Position numbers and translations under genes: made by a program
DNA from: Pseudomonadales bacterium
GTDB lineage: Bacteria; Pseudomonadota; Gammaproteobacteria; Pseudomonadales; Azotimanducaceae
Assembly (NCBI GenBank): GCA_029251375.1
Contig: JAQXDL010000013.1
Span: 1-54,140, forward strand
Reading direction: 5' to 3'
Length of the DNA: 54,140 nucleotides
The notes under the pieces: model-generated
Told to the model about the DNA's origin: nothing
Databases searched by the model: none
What the model saw: the letters and a program-made list of their open reading frames with translations, nothing else
Part shown: one piece after another, positions 26,232 to 35,111 of the stretch
Position numbering within the stretch: the stretch's first letter is position 1
How the letters are laid out: the number at the start of each line of letters is the position of its first letter

Positions 26232-26894
26232 TGAAACCGATTGTGTTGGTGAAATAGTTGTCGGTGACTGTTGACGCGCGTAGCGCTGGTCAATCAAGTT
26301 CTTGAGGGCAATGAGACAGCCCAGAACGAAAAAGGCACCCGGTGGTAATAGCATTAGGAGGAACGGCTCATTCGGCAGGCGTATTAAATAGTTTGATTCA
26401 TCGCCGCCGAACACCAAGTGCATTTGACTAAACAACGTGCCGCTTCCGATAACTTCGCGAACAACACCCATGGCGAGTAGCGCGATAAGAAACCCTAAGC
26501 CCATGGTGAAGCCATCCAGTACCGCGGCACCTATGCCGTTGCGTCGTGCGAAACCTTCTGCTCTGCCCAGGATAGTGCAATTGGTGACGATCAACGCAAT
26601 AAATAACCCGATGCGCTGATGTATATCGAACATGAAGGTTTGCACAAGCAGGTCTCCAATTGTGACGAAGCTTGCGATGATCATTATCTGTGCGGGTAGT
26701 CGGGTTGAGTCATCGAGCTTGCGCCTAATCATACTAATAATTAGATTAGAACCTGTTAGCACGAGCAGCGTCACGATGCCTAACACCAGACTATTGGCGA
26801 CGGTATTCGATACGGCCAACAATGGACATAAGCCCAGCAATTGAACCAATGCCGGATTATTTGACCACAACCCCTGTAACGTATTGTCATTCAT
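26220..26894 (-). CDS. rnfE: Rnf/Rsx electron transport complex subunit E
   Basis: Inner-membrane subunit of 224 aa with about six helices, related to RnfA. It starts with NPALVQLLGLCPLLAVSNTVANSLVLG, which includes the conserved Cys-containing segment, and has the VTNCTILGRAEGFARRNG segment seen in RnfE/NqrD proteins; the two Cys positions are thought to bind an intramembrane iron centre in the family. It overlaps rnfG by 8 bp. The C-terminal tail (SPTTISPTQSVSDQR) is partly encoded by a tandem repeat. Confidence 0.93.
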   Translation of the reverse strand: MNDNTLQGLWSNNPALVQLLGLCPLLAVSNTVANSLVLGIVTLLVLTGSNLIISMIRRKLDDSTRLPAQIMIIASFVTIGDLLVQTFMFDIHQRIGLFIALIVTNCTILGRAEGFARRNGIGAAVLDGFTMGLGFLIALLAMGVVREVIGSGTLFSQMHLVFGGDESNYLIRLPNEPFLLMLLPPGAFFVLGCLIALKNLIDQRYARQQSPTTISPTQSVSDQR

Positions 26895-27591
26895 GCTGGC
26901 TTTGAATCTCTTGCATTTTTTCCTTTAATACGGCTGAAGGAATCTGCTCGTGATCGCTCTTAAGGTTCTCTTCGAGGTGTGCGGCAATCGCTTTAATAAT
27001 TGCCTTTGGCGTGATGGTCGCGCCAGCGAAAGCATCAAAATCACCGCCATGCTTTTTCACATCCCACTCGGCATTTTCTAGACTGCGATGGTCAAAGTCC
27101 AAAACCCAGTCAGAGATTGAAAGGTCGAATTTATCGCCGAGCCCTGGCGTCTCCTGATGGGATATGACTCGAACACCTCTGACAGTACCTGTGTCACGGG
27201 TAGCTAACCAAAATGTGATGTCGCCATTGTAACCTTCAGGTGTGAGGATTTTTTCGATTCTTCCGCTTTCAATGACCCTGTCAATGTAAGGTTCTTTTTC
27301 ATCGCTTTCTTGGCGCTCGGCCTGAAGATCGCTTTGCCCGAAACCTAAATCTATGGCGTAGAAATAAAGTGCCTCGTTTTGTTTTACAAGTGATACTTGT
27401 TTTGGATCTAGTTCGGTACCAAGCAGTTCGTGTAGCTGCCGTTCTGCGTATTGCTGATGGTTGATTTCAATTGTATGCCGCGTTGCAATATGCACGATGA
27501 CAAGACCTAAGCCGCAAAATAGAGACAGTAAAGCTAGTCTGCCAGCAACGTGATACAACGGCGTTTTTTCTGACAGGCTCATTTCAACCAC
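26887..27591 (-). CDS. rnfG: Rnf/Rsx electron transport complex subunit G
   Basis: Periplasm-facing flavoprotein of 234 aa with one N-terminal membrane helix (about residues 13-35). The family carries FMN covalently on a Thr in a D-x-x-[ST]-GAT motif. Here the motif reads DAFAGAT with Thr192 as the acceptor; the residue before GAT is Ala where Ser or Thr is usual. ITPKAIIKAI follows as in other RnfG. Overlaps of 13 bp with rnfD and 8 bp with rnfE imply translational coupling. Confidence 0.92.
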   Translation of the reverse strand: MVEMSLSEKTPLYHVAGRLALLSLFCGLGLVIVHIATRHTIEINHQQYAERQLHELLGTELDPKQVSLVKQNEALYFYAIDLGFGQSDLQAERQESDEKEPYIDRVIESGRIEKILTPEGYNGDITFWLATRDTGTVRGVRVISHQETPGLGDKFDLSISDWVLDFDHRSLENAEWDVKKHGGDFDAFAGATITPKAIIKAIAAHLEENLKSDHEQIPSAVLKEKMQEIQSQHE

Positions 27592-28496
27592 CGAAGCCGC
27601 ACATGGTCAATGATGGGCGCAAGGCTGTTCATCAGCAGAATAGCGAAGGCGAAACCGTCCGGGTAGGCGCCATAGCTTCTAATAATGAAAGTAATCAAGC
27701 CTACGCCTGCACCAAATATATACAGACCCACGCTCGAGTTCGGGCTAGTGACCGGGTCGGTGACGACAAAGAATGCGACCAACATGGTGCCGCCTGAAAA
27801 TAGGTGGAACATTGGTGAGCCAAGACTCTCGGAGCTGCCGCTATCGTAAAAAACACTCGATGCGACGATAAGCGCTAGCAGCATTGCTAGCGGTGCTTGC
27901 CAGTTGCAGCATTTGTAGAAGATCAAAATGACACCGCCAGCAAGATAGCCAATGTTGATCCACTGCCAAGGGGTTGAAGACAGGCTTGAGAAGCCGTTTG
28001 CCGTCGTCCAAATTTCGTCAATTGTTGTCGCGCCTCTGAATTTCATCATATCCAGTGGTGTAGCACCGGTAACACCATCGACAGTTGAATCAAACAGCAC
28101 CGGCCAATTGGACATGGCTAAGGGAAAAGAAACGATCATGACGGCGTACCCAACCATTGCAGGGTTAAATAGATTGTGACCTAGGCCACCATAGACGTGT
28201 TTGCCAAATAGTATTGCGAAGCCTGTTCCGATGACAGGAAGCATCAGGTTGATATCGGGCGGTAGTGCGAGACCGAGCAGAACGCCGGCGATGACAGCTG
28301 TGCCATCTGTTAGCGCGGTTAATTTTTTTCGTTGAAGAGCAAGCGCGATCGATTCGAAAAATATTGCGCTTAAAGCACAGGTCGCGACGTTTATAAGGAT
28401 ACCTAAACCAAAGAAATAGGTTGAAATGAGCGCGCCCGGTAATACAGCGACAAGTACCAACATCATGATCCGATTGGTGCTGTTGAATACCATCAT
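27579..28496 (-). CDS. rnfD: Rnf/Rsx electron transport complex subunit D
   Basis: Polytopic membrane flavoprotein of 305 aa with eight to ten hydrophobic segments. The covalent FMN site is seen as DGVTGATPLDMM, and the GGLGHNLFNPAMVGYA and TDPVTSPNS signatures of the NqrB/RnfD family are present. Length is shorter than E. coli RsxD (about 350). Its start overlaps the end of the upstream rnfB-like gene by 4 bp (ATGA). In a normal cluster rnfC would lie between them; here there is no space for it. Confidence 0.92.
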   Translation of the reverse strand: MMVFNSTNRIMMLVLVAVLPGALISTYFFGLGILINVATCALSAIFFESIALALQRKKLTALTDGTAVIAGVLLGLALPPDINLMLPVIGTGFAILFGKHVYGGLGHNLFNPAMVGYAVMIVSFPLAMSNWPVLFDSTVDGVTGATPLDMMKFRGATTIDEIWTTANGFSSLSSTPWQWINIGYLAGGVILIFYKCCNWQAPLAMLLALIVASSVFYDSGSSESLGSPMFHLFSGGTMLVAFFVVTDPVTSPNSSVGLYIFGAGVGLITFIIRSYGAYPDGFAFAILLMNSLAPIIDHVRLRWLK

Positions 28497-29464
28497 CGTT
28501 TAGACTTCAATGTGGCGAGTAACTGACTCTTGTCTTTTCTGGAAGGTCTTGTTTTTACTCGCGTCTGATGGACTTCTAAGCGTTTTGTTCTCTCCTCAAA
28601 TCTTACCTCTGCGATTTTTGCGCGTTCTCGTTGACTGACTTCATCATCAATGCGTTGTTTAGTGTTAATAAAATAGTCCGTTAAGGGTATATCACTGGGG
28701 CATATTCGATCGCAAATTCTGCATTCAATACAGCTGTTGAGGTTAAGTAAGCTAAGCGCGTCGCTATCGTTTCGTTGCCAGAATAGCTCCTGTGGCGCCA
28801 GATTTTTTGGGCACTTCTCTTCACAGAATCCGCAACGAATGCAGGCCTGATGTGACGATGTTAAGGGCGAGGGGTTTACCATTTGCGGGTAATTCTTGTT
28901 AGCTGGCAAGATCCTCTCTTGCTGTGTTGCAGGTGCATCGACCATATCAATGCAATCAACGGGGCAGGGTTCTAGACAAAGGTCACAACCGGTGCAGACA
29001 TCCTCTAGCACCACATGCATCAGTTGCGGCGCACCGATAATCGCATCGACGGGACAAGCTTGAATACATAAAGTGCAGCCAATGCATTCCTCTTCACGAA
29101 TTTTAGCGATCCTCAGAGGCTGTTCTTCTCCGAAATCTGAATCGAGCGCTACAATTTCTTGTCCCAACAGTTGGGCCAGTTGCTTAATTGTCGCTTCACC
29201 CCCAGGTGGGCAGCGATTAATCGGTTCACCCGCCGCGATAGCCATTGCATAGGGCCGACAGCCTGGATGGCCGCATTGCGCACACTGGGTTTGTGGAAGG
29301 CATGCATTGATCTTCTTAATGACTTCGTCTTGTTCATTCGGATAACGTTTGGCGACGAACAAGAGTGCGGCGGCGATTATCGTGCCGAGCAGTGTTAGCA
29401 GAATGACGCTTGGTGCCATTTGCCCAGCGAGTGCGGTGAGATCGTTAAGCCAAGCATCGTTCAC
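28493..29464 (-). CDS. rnfB: RnfB fused to the C-terminal Fe-S segment of RnfC
   Basis: 323 aa against about 190 for E. coli RsxB. Residues 1-170 are a complete RnfB: a membrane helix (16-38), the CAQCGHPGCRPYA cluster (C61, C64, C69, C85) and two ferredoxin clusters (C127/130/133/137 and C157/160/163/167). After a linker, residues 207-275 match the tandem 4Fe-4S part of RnfC (CIRCGFCEEKCP at 208-219, CIECRICDRICPS at 245-257, then DIPLTDYF). The charged tail FEERTKRLEVHQTR also resembles RnfC. The NADH/FMN (51K-like) and SLBB parts of RnfC are missing, and there is no separate rnfC. Five 4Fe-4S clusters are predicted. In the complex, RnfB accepts or gives electrons on the cytoplasmic side. 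The gene sits between rnfA and rnfD. Confidence 0.9.
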   Translation of the reverse strand: MNDAWLNDLTALAGQMAPSVILLTLLGTIIAAALLFVAKRYPNEQDEVIKKINACLPQTQCAQCGHPGCRPYAMAIAAGEPINRCPPGGEATIKQLAQLLGQEIVALDSDFGEEQPLRIAKIREEECIGCTLCIQACPVDAIIGAPQLMHVVLEDVCTGCDLCLEPCPVDCIDMVDAPATQQERILPANKNYPQMVNPSPLTSSHQACIRCGFCEEKCPKNLAPQELFWQRNDSDALSLLNLNSCIECRICDRICPSDIPLTDYFINTKQRIDDEVSQRERAKIAEVRFEERTKRLEVHQTRVKTRPSRKDKSQLLATLKSKR

Positions 29465-29466
29465 GA

Positions 29467-30042
29467 TTAATTCATCCCCGTGAAGCCAAGGAATGCGAGG
29501 GATAATATGCCTGCGGTAATCATATTAATTGCTGCGCCCTGAAAGGGCAGTGGGATATCCGTTTGCGACATGCGTTCGCGCAGTGACGCAAACACAATCA
29601 GAACCAGCGAAAAGCCCAGCGCCGCCCCTAAGCCGAATAAGACAGAGTCAATGAAACCTTGGTTTTGTCTAATGTTTAGCAACGCTACCCCCAGCACTGC
29701 ACAGTTTGTTGTGATCAGCGGTATAAAGAGCCCCAGTACTTGATGAAGCACCGGTTGGGTCGCGCGAATAACAAGCTCTGAAAACTGCACCAGCCCGGCG
29801 ATTACCGCGATGAAAACAATAATGCGAAGGTACTCAAGGTCAAAGGGGCTTAGCAGATAAGTTTCGATCAGATAGCTTGCGGCCGAGGCTAAGGTAAGTA
29901 CGAAGGTTGTGGCGGCCGCCATACCAAAGGCGGCTTCCATTTTTTGCGTTGCGCCCATGAACGGGCAGAGGCCAAGAAATTGCACCAGCACAAAGTTGTT
30001 AACAAACAGGGCCGTTAAAAGTATTGCCAGTGCATCTGACAT
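29467..30042 (-). CDS. rnfA: Rnf/Rsx electron transport complex subunit A
   Basis: Inner-membrane protein of 191 aa with six helices. [28 protein letters not shown] and [13 protein letters not shown] are signature RnfA sequences with the two conserved Cys positions shared with RnfE. Length equals E. coli RsxA. It begins 14 bp after metG and is followed by rnfB after 2 bp, so it is the first rnf gene of the operon. Confidence 0.95.
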   Translation of the reverse strand: MSDALAILLTALFVNNFVLVQFLGLCPFMGATQKMEAAFGMAAATTFVLTLASAASYLIETYLLSPFDLEYLRIIVFIAVIAGLVQFSELVIRATQPVLHQVLGLFIPLITTNCAVLGVALLNIRQNQGFIDSVLFGLGAALGFSLVLIVFASLRERMSQTDIPLPFQGAAINMITAGILSLAFLGFTGMN

Positions 30043-30056
30043 TGGCGCGTGTGTCC

Positions 30057-32087
30057 TTAACAGACCTTCATGCCGGCAGTAGCGCCGGTATGAGGCTCAA
30101 GTAAATAAATATCAGACCCGCCTGGTCCTGCGGCGAGTACCATGCCCTCTGACATGCCGAAACGCATTTTTCGAGGTGCTAGGTTGGCAACCATGACGGT
30201 TTGCTTGCCGATTAACTGTTCAGGTGAATATTTTGATTTTATACCGGCGAACACATTGCGAGTTTCACTGCCAAGATCGAGCGTCAGACGTAGCAGTTTG
30301 TCAGCCCCTTCGACAGATTCAGCATTGACGATTGTTGCAACCCGAAGGTCGACCTTGGCAAAGTCATCAAACTCGATTTGAGGCGAAATACCTTCGACTT
30401 TGTCGTCGCCTGTTTTGTCTGCTTCTTTGTCAGGCTTAGTCGGTGCAGACTCTGTCGAGGCGGCAACCATAGCTGCAACCTTGTCGGATTCAGCCCGAGT
30501 AATAATCGGTTTGAACTTGTTGATTTCATGGTTCACTAACGGATGCTTGATGTCTTCCCAATGCATGGCTGGCACATTAAGGAACTGTTCGGACTTTTCA
30601 GCGAGACTAGGGATGACCGGTTTCAAGTAGCCAATGAGGATGCGGTACATGTTAATACCATCGGAGCAAACGTTGTGTACGTCAACTTCGTTACCAGGCT
30701 GCTTGATCTTCGCCCAGGGTTCGCACTCTGCGATGTATTGATTTGCCTTATCAGCCATCGTCATCACGTCGCGAATCAGCTTGCTGTATTCACCCTCCTC
30801 GTAGAGTTTTGCGATGGCATCACTTTGAGAAATAAACTCCTGTATTAATGGTGACGTCGGCTCTGCGGATAGCGTTGCATTGTAATTTTTCTTAATAAAC
30901 CCAGCGCATCGACTGGCTATGTTGACGACCTTGCCGACTAAATCTGAGTTTACCTTTTGTACAAAATCATCAAGGTTGATGTCTATGTCATCAATGCTAG
31001 CGGTGAGTTTACTTGCGTAATAGTAGCGCAGGTATTCGGGATTAAGATGATCCAGATAAGTTCTTGCGTTGATAAATGTGCCTCTCGACTTACTCATCTT
31101 CTGTCCATTGACGGTGATGAAGCCGTGAGCATGGACTTTAGTTGGGGTCCTATAGTCGGCACTTTTTAACATGGCCGGCCAAAACAGCGCATGAAAGTTG
31201 ATGATGTCTTTGCCTATAAAGTGGTGCACCTCATGCTGGCTATCTGACTTCCAGTAGTCGTCAAAATTGATATTGCCCTGTTGATCGCAATAGTTTTTAA
31301 AGCTCGCCATATAACCGATAGGGGCATCGAGCCAGACATAAAAGTATTTTCCCGTTTCGCCAGGGATTTCGATACCAAAATAAGGCGTATCCCGACTAAT
31401 ATCCCAGTCTTGTAAGCCAGCGTCTAACCATTCGGCAAGCTTGTTTGCGACTTGTGTCTGTAGTGCGCCGCTACGTGTCCACTGTGTTAAGAAATCTGTG
31501 AAGTTCGATAAGGCGAAGAAAAAGTGTGTCGATTCTTTCTCGACGGGTTCGGCGCCGGAAAGTTTCGACTGTGGATTGATGAGATCCATGGCGTCGTAGG
31601 TTGCACCGCAGGCTTCACAATTGTCGCCATACTGATCGTCAGCTTTACACTTTGGACAGGTGCCGACAATAAACCTGTCAGCAAGGAACATTTCTCGTTC
31701 TGGATCGTAGAGTTGAGCGACTGATTTTGTCTTGATTTGTCCGGCTTGCTTGAGCTTATTGTAAATAAGGCCGCTGAAGGCTTCATTTTCAGGTGAATGA
31801 GTGGAGTAGTAGTTGTCATGACTGATATGGAAATCGCCAAAATCCGCTTCATGCTCTGCCTTAATTTCTGCGATTAGTGCTTCCGGCGTCGTGCCTCTCT
31901 CTTCGGCTTTAAGCATAATAGCTGTGCCATGGGTGTCATCGGCGCAGACATAAATGCAATTTTGATCGGACATCCTCTGAAAGCGCACCCAGATGTCTGT
32001 TTGTATATGCTCGAGCAGATGGCCAAGATGGATCGATCCATTGGCGTTTGGCAGTGCACTGGTGACTAAAATGTCTCGTTTTGTCAT
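30057..32087 (-). CDS. metG: Methionyl-tRNA synthetase
   Basis: Class I synthetase of 676 aa charging tRNA-Met. HLGH is at residues 20-23, the zinc knuckle is [17 protein letters not shown], and KMSKS appears in [12 protein letters not shown]. The anticodon-binding helical domain and a C-terminal EMAP/Trbp111-type tRNA-binding dimerisation domain follow a Lys/Glu/Asp-rich linker. Length and domain order match the E. coli enzyme. It heads the operon that runs into rnfA-B-D-G-E and nth and is divergent from mrp across 167 bp. Confidence 0.96.
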   Translation of the reverse strand: MTKRDILVTSALPNANGSIHLGHLLEHIQTDIWVRFQRMSDQNCIYVCADDTHGTAIMLKAEERGTTPEALIAEIKAEHEADFGDFHISHDNYYSTHSPENEAFSGLIYNKLKQAGQIKTKSVAQLYDPEREMFLADRFIVGTCPKCKADDQYGDNCEACGATYDAMDLINPQSKLSGAEPVEKESTHFFFALSNFTDFLTQWTRSGALQTQVANKLAEWLDAGLQDWDISRDTPYFGIEIPGETGKYFYVWLDAPIGYMASFKNYCDQQGNINFDDYWKSDSQHEVHHFIGKDIINFHALFWPAMLKSADYRTPTKVHAHGFITVNGQKMSKSRGTFINARTYLDHLNPEYLRYYYASKLTASIDDIDINLDDFVQKVNSDLVGKVVNIASRCAGFIKKNYNATLSAEPTSPLIQEFISQSDAIAKLYEEGEYSKLIRDVMTMADKANQYIAECEPWAKIKQPGNEVDVHNVCSDGINMYRILIGYLKPVIPSLAEKSEQFLNVPAMHWEDIKHPLVNHEINKFKPIITRAESDKVAAMVAASTESAPTKPDKEADKTGDDKVEGISPQIEFDDFAKVDLRVATIVNAESVEGADKLLRLTLDLGSETRNVFAGIKSKYSPEQLIGKQTVMVANLAPRKMRFGMSEGMVLAAGPGGSDIYLLEPHTGATAGMKVC

Positions 32088-32195
32088 TAATTTTCTATTT
32101 GCTTAGAGCGTCGATTTCAAGGGTGCTAAATATACCGATGCACGGTGCCTTTTTCATCCGATATTCACCTGAGTTGGCCTGTAAGTAATTGAATA

Positions 32196-32224
32196 TGTGA
32201 TTTTTTTCCTCGCATCCCTATAAT
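32196..32224 (+). promoter_or_regulatory. Probable mrp promoter
   Basis: Consensus TATAAT at 32219-32224 with a weak TGTGAT 17 bp upstream. Transcription would start near 32231, only about 24 bases before the proposed ATT codon at 32255, and would exclude any start codon further upstream. Confidence 0.55.
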
Positions 32225-32254
32225 AGCGTCCCTTTTTGAGTTTGGAGAACCGAT

Positions 32255-33085
32255 ATTTCTAATTCAGGTCCACAAAAATTTAAGCTTCCCGGTGTCAAAC
32301 ACATCATCGCCGTCGCATCTGGTAAGGGTGGTGTTGGTAAGTCTACTGTCTCCGCGAATTTGGCATTGGCACTTTCTGCAGAGGGACATACGGTTGGCCT
32401 ACTGGATGCTGATATTTACGGCCCAAGCCAAGGTCTAATGATGGGTGTACCGTCAGGCACTAAACCCGAAATCGAAGGTGAATTTCTACTGCCGATTAAG
32501 GCTAATGGGCTACAAGTCATGTCAATGGGCTTTGTTACGTCGGATCGAACACCCGCGGTGTGGCGCGGCCCGATGGCGAGCGGTGCGCTGCAGCAGCTAT
32601 TAACCCAAACTTACTGGCAGAATGTCGACTACCTTATTGTCGATATGCCGCCGGGTACTGGCGACATCCAACTGACGATGTCACAGAATGTGCCCTTGAG
32701 TGGTGCGCTGATTGTCACGACGCCGCAGGATATTGCGCTGCTTGATGCAAGAAAGGGCATCGAAATGTTTAAAAAGGTCGAGGTGCCGCTACTAGGCATC
32801 GTTGAGAACATGAGTACACATATTTGTACGAATTGTGGCCATGAAGAAAATATATTTGGTGCCGGCGGCGGCGATGCGATTGCGGATGATTACGATACGG
32901 CTGTGATTGCCAGATTGCCGCTAGCGATGTCTATTCGTGTCCAATCGGACGGTGGAAAACCGTCTGTGCTTAGTGAACCTGAGGGGGCTATTAGTGAGAT
33001 ATTCAAGGGTATTGCGCGTGATGTACATAGCATGATCGATAGCATCCAGCCAAAAGCGCCACAAATCAAAATTGTTGATGACTAA
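32255..33085 (+). CDS. mrp: Mrp/ApbC-type Fe-S cluster carrier ATPase with an apparent ATT start
   Basis: P-loop NTPase (276 aa) of the Mrp/NBP35 family that binds and transfers 4Fe-4S clusters. Walker A with deviant Lys is ASGKGGVGKST (residues 21-31), then LLDADIYGPS, DYLIVDMPPGTGD and the cluster-binding CTNC (191-194). Between the in-frame stop at 32237 and the Walker A motif there is no ATG, GTG, TTG or CTG. The best start is ATT at 32255, seven bases after GGAG (32244-32247). A TTG at 32360 would remove the P-loop and is not credible. The N-terminal DUF59 domain of longer Mrp proteins is absent, as in many short homologues. It precedes dcd, as in Pseudomonas. Confidence 0.85.
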   Translation: MSNSGPQKFKLPGVKHIIAVASGKGGVGKSTVSANLALALSAEGHTVGLLDADIYGPSQGLMMGVPSGTKPEIEGEFLLPIKANGLQVMSMGFVTSDRTPAVWRGPMASGALQQLLTQTYWQNVDYLIVDMPPGTGDIQLTMSQNVPLSGALIVTTPQDIALLDARKGIEMFKKVEVPLLGIVENMSTHICTNCGHEENIFGAGGGDAIADDYDTAVIARLPLAMSIRVQSDGGKPSVLSEPEGAISEIFKGIARDVHSMIDSIQPKAPQIKIVDD

Positions 33086-33205
33086 GTTAAATTTCTTGCG
33101 CAAAGTCATTCGTGTATGATGCTGCGCGTTGTGGAATCTCCGCTTGGATGGTTAATCGAGCGCATCAACGTATTATTACAAGCATAACGGTTTGAGGAAT
33201 GACTA

Positions 33206-33772
33206 ATGGCGATTAAATCAGATGGTTGGATCAGGCGTATGTCTGAGCAGCAAGGTATGATTTCTCCCTACGAGGCCGGCCAGGTCCGTACATCAGGTGA
33301 TAAGAAGCTGATTTCGTACGGTACCTCAAGCTATGGCTATGATGTTCGCTGTTCAGATGAGTTCAAAGTCTTCACGAATATTCATTCCGCCACTGTTGAC
33401 CCGAAGGCTTTTGATGAAAACAGCTTTGTTGATGTGAAAAGTGATGTTTGTGTCATCCCCCCAAATTCATTCGCCCTGGCGCGTACTATTGAGTATTTCA
33501 AAATTCCCCGGAGCGTGTTGACGATTTGCTTGGGCAAATCAACCTATGCGCGGTGCGGGATTATTGTCAACGTAACGCCGCTGGAACCCGAATGGGAAGG
33601 GCACGTCACATTAGAATTCTCGAACACAACGACGCTACCAGCAAAGATCTATGCGAATGAAGGCGTCGCTCAGATGTTGTTCTTTGAATCTGATGAAGTC
33701 TGTGAGGTCTCTTACAAAGATAGAGGCGGTAAATATCAAGGCCAACGCGGTGTAACGCTGCCAAAGGCTTGA
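33206..33772 (+). CDS. dcd: dCTP deaminase
   Basis: Trimeric enzyme of 188 aa converting dCTP to dUTP for thymidylate synthesis. Family sequences include [10 protein letters not shown] at the start, [12 protein letters not shown], the catalytic region [33 protein letters not shown] with its Glu, and [17 protein letters not shown] at the end. Length equals the monofunctional gammaproteobacterial enzyme. ATG start; it is 120 bp after mrp and may be co-transcribed. Confidence 0.96.
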   Translation: MAIKSDGWIRRMSEQQGMISPYEAGQVRTSGDKKLISYGTSSYGYDVRCSDEFKVFTNIHSATVDPKAFDENSFVDVKSDVCVIPPNSFALARTIEYFKIPRSVLTICLGKSTYARCGIIVNVTPLEPEWEGHVTLEFSNTTTLPAKIYANEGVAQMLFFESDEVCEVSYKDRGGKYQGQRGVTLPKA

Positions 33773-33874
33773 TGCACCGCTGCGAAGAAGCGGATTGTCG
33801 CTCTCATGCGTTTGCAGTGAATCGGTTGCAGTGAAGGGGTGTATCTGTCGCCTCTTTTTGTATAAGGGGTCACC

Positions 33875-34711
33875 CTACAGTGCTTGTCCCCCAAAAGTGG
33901 CCTCTTGAAGTATGAGCTCAAAACCTCGTCCTTCTGCGTCCTGTTGCCTAAATTTTACGAGTAGGAACTCGTATTCAGGTGCGAGCCAGAATATCGTTTT
34001 GCGATCCTTTTTATTATTGACGCGTGTTGTTTTGATAGTGTTAATAGTACCAATTGGGGTTTCAAGTGCTTCCTCGCCTATGACTTCAAACTCATAGTGT
34101 TTTAACCGTCCGTCGTCAGCGATGTCGTAACTTAACTCGGGCCAGGGCTGCTCAGCTTTGTGGGCTGACTCTAAATCGGTTCTTAATTTTAGCTGATAAA
34201 GGAGTTTGTCGAGGGTGCCATGGACCAATGCCATTTCCCAAGGTTCTGCTTCCGCAGCGCTCAGTAGCTGTGAGTCCCAATCAAAACTTAAGCTGGTACG
34301 TCGATTTTTACCGACGCCACGCCTGCTATAATGGTATTCGAGCGGAACAAGTGAGTTTTCAGACCACTGAAAGGACGTTGACTCCTCAATGGTGGCAAAA
34401 AACGATTTGGCCGATGACGTTAGCTTAAATTCACCGGGTTTTGTGTTTGTTAGCTCTCTTATGCCGACTGCACTGACGGGTAGACCTTTATAGTCTGCTT
34501 TGTAGACGGCTCGAAACAGCGTTGGGCTTTTCAGTTGAGCATCAGCCTGTTGTGTATCGGTAAGTTCTGGAGCGATACCTAAATCGCTCGCTTGGGAAAA
34601 TGATGTCGCGCTAACCAACAAGGTTACGACGGTGATGATCAGGGGTGTTAATCGGATGTCACCAGGACAGGATAATCTGCGTATCGCTTTCAATCGGGAG
34701 CCTATTTGCAT
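33875..34711 (-). CDS. Exported DUF3108 family protein
   Basis: 278-aa protein with a positively charged N-terminus and one hydrophobic helix (about residues 22-40) ending in ATSFSQASD, so probably periplasmic. The rest fits the DUF3108 family: FRAVYKADYKGLPVSAVGIRELT, a beta-rich body with TPIGTINTIKTTRV, and FWLAPEYEFLLVKFRQQD. In gammaproteobacteria such genes commonly sit by the purine genes and DUF2066/hda. Here DUF2066-perM-hda are present divergently but purN and purM are not. Molecular role unknown. Confidence 0.85.
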   Translation of the reverse strand: MQIGSRLKAIRRLSCPGDIRLTPLIITVVTLLVSATSFSQASDLGIAPELTDTQQADAQLKSPTLFRAVYKADYKGLPVSAVGIRELTNTKPGEFKLTSSAKSFFATIEESTSFQWSENSLVPLEYHYSRRGVGKNRRTSLSFDWDSQLLSAAEAEPWEMALVHGTLDKLLYQLKLRTDLESAHKAEQPWPELSYDIADDGRLKHYEFEVIGEEALETPIGTINTIKTTRVNNKKDRKTIFWLAPEYEFLLVKFRQQDAEGRGFELILQEATFGGQAL

Positions 34712-35111
34712 GCTTGTAAATCTCGGATCAGTTTATGACAATTTGGAACGCATAATCGAAAAATAATTCAATAATTTGTGTCTGTTTGCGACAATTGGTT
34801 AACTCAGACGACGAGCAGCCCAAGCAAAGGGTACGTACACACTATCTTTGTCATTATATCCAGCTATATTGTAGCGATGTAGAAGCTATATAGAAGCTGT
34901 TGATAAGTTATATAGAAGCTGTGCAGAAGCTATATAGCAGCAATGTATTGGAATCATGTGAGTTATGTTGATGGCGATATTGAGCATGTCTGTTCGATAG
35001 AAAATTATAGGCGTATGGATGCGATGCACATTTATCGCATGCGATACTTACAATGGGTTTCACGATTAGCTTTATATACGCGAGTGAAACTCACTTAAAA
35101 ACAAATCGAGG
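34712..35111. other. Divergent DUF3108/DUF2066 intergenic region
   Basis: About 400 bp, AT-rich, with the 11-bp tandem repeat at 34881-34946. No gene or clear promoter pair was recognised. Confidence 0.45.
34881..34946. repeat. 11-bp tandem repeat, about 6 copies
   Basis: AGAAGCTATAT at 34881 and 34925, AGAAGCTGTTG at 34892, ATAAGTTATAT at 34903, AGAAGCTGTGC at 34914, and a degenerate unit from 34936. The period is the same as in the pyrC/argG array but the sequence is unrelated. Confidence 0.85.

Noticed and set aside
32360-33085. mrp starting at the TTG at 32360
   Set aside because: This would cut off the Walker A motif, which is intact and in frame upstream; the family cannot work without it.
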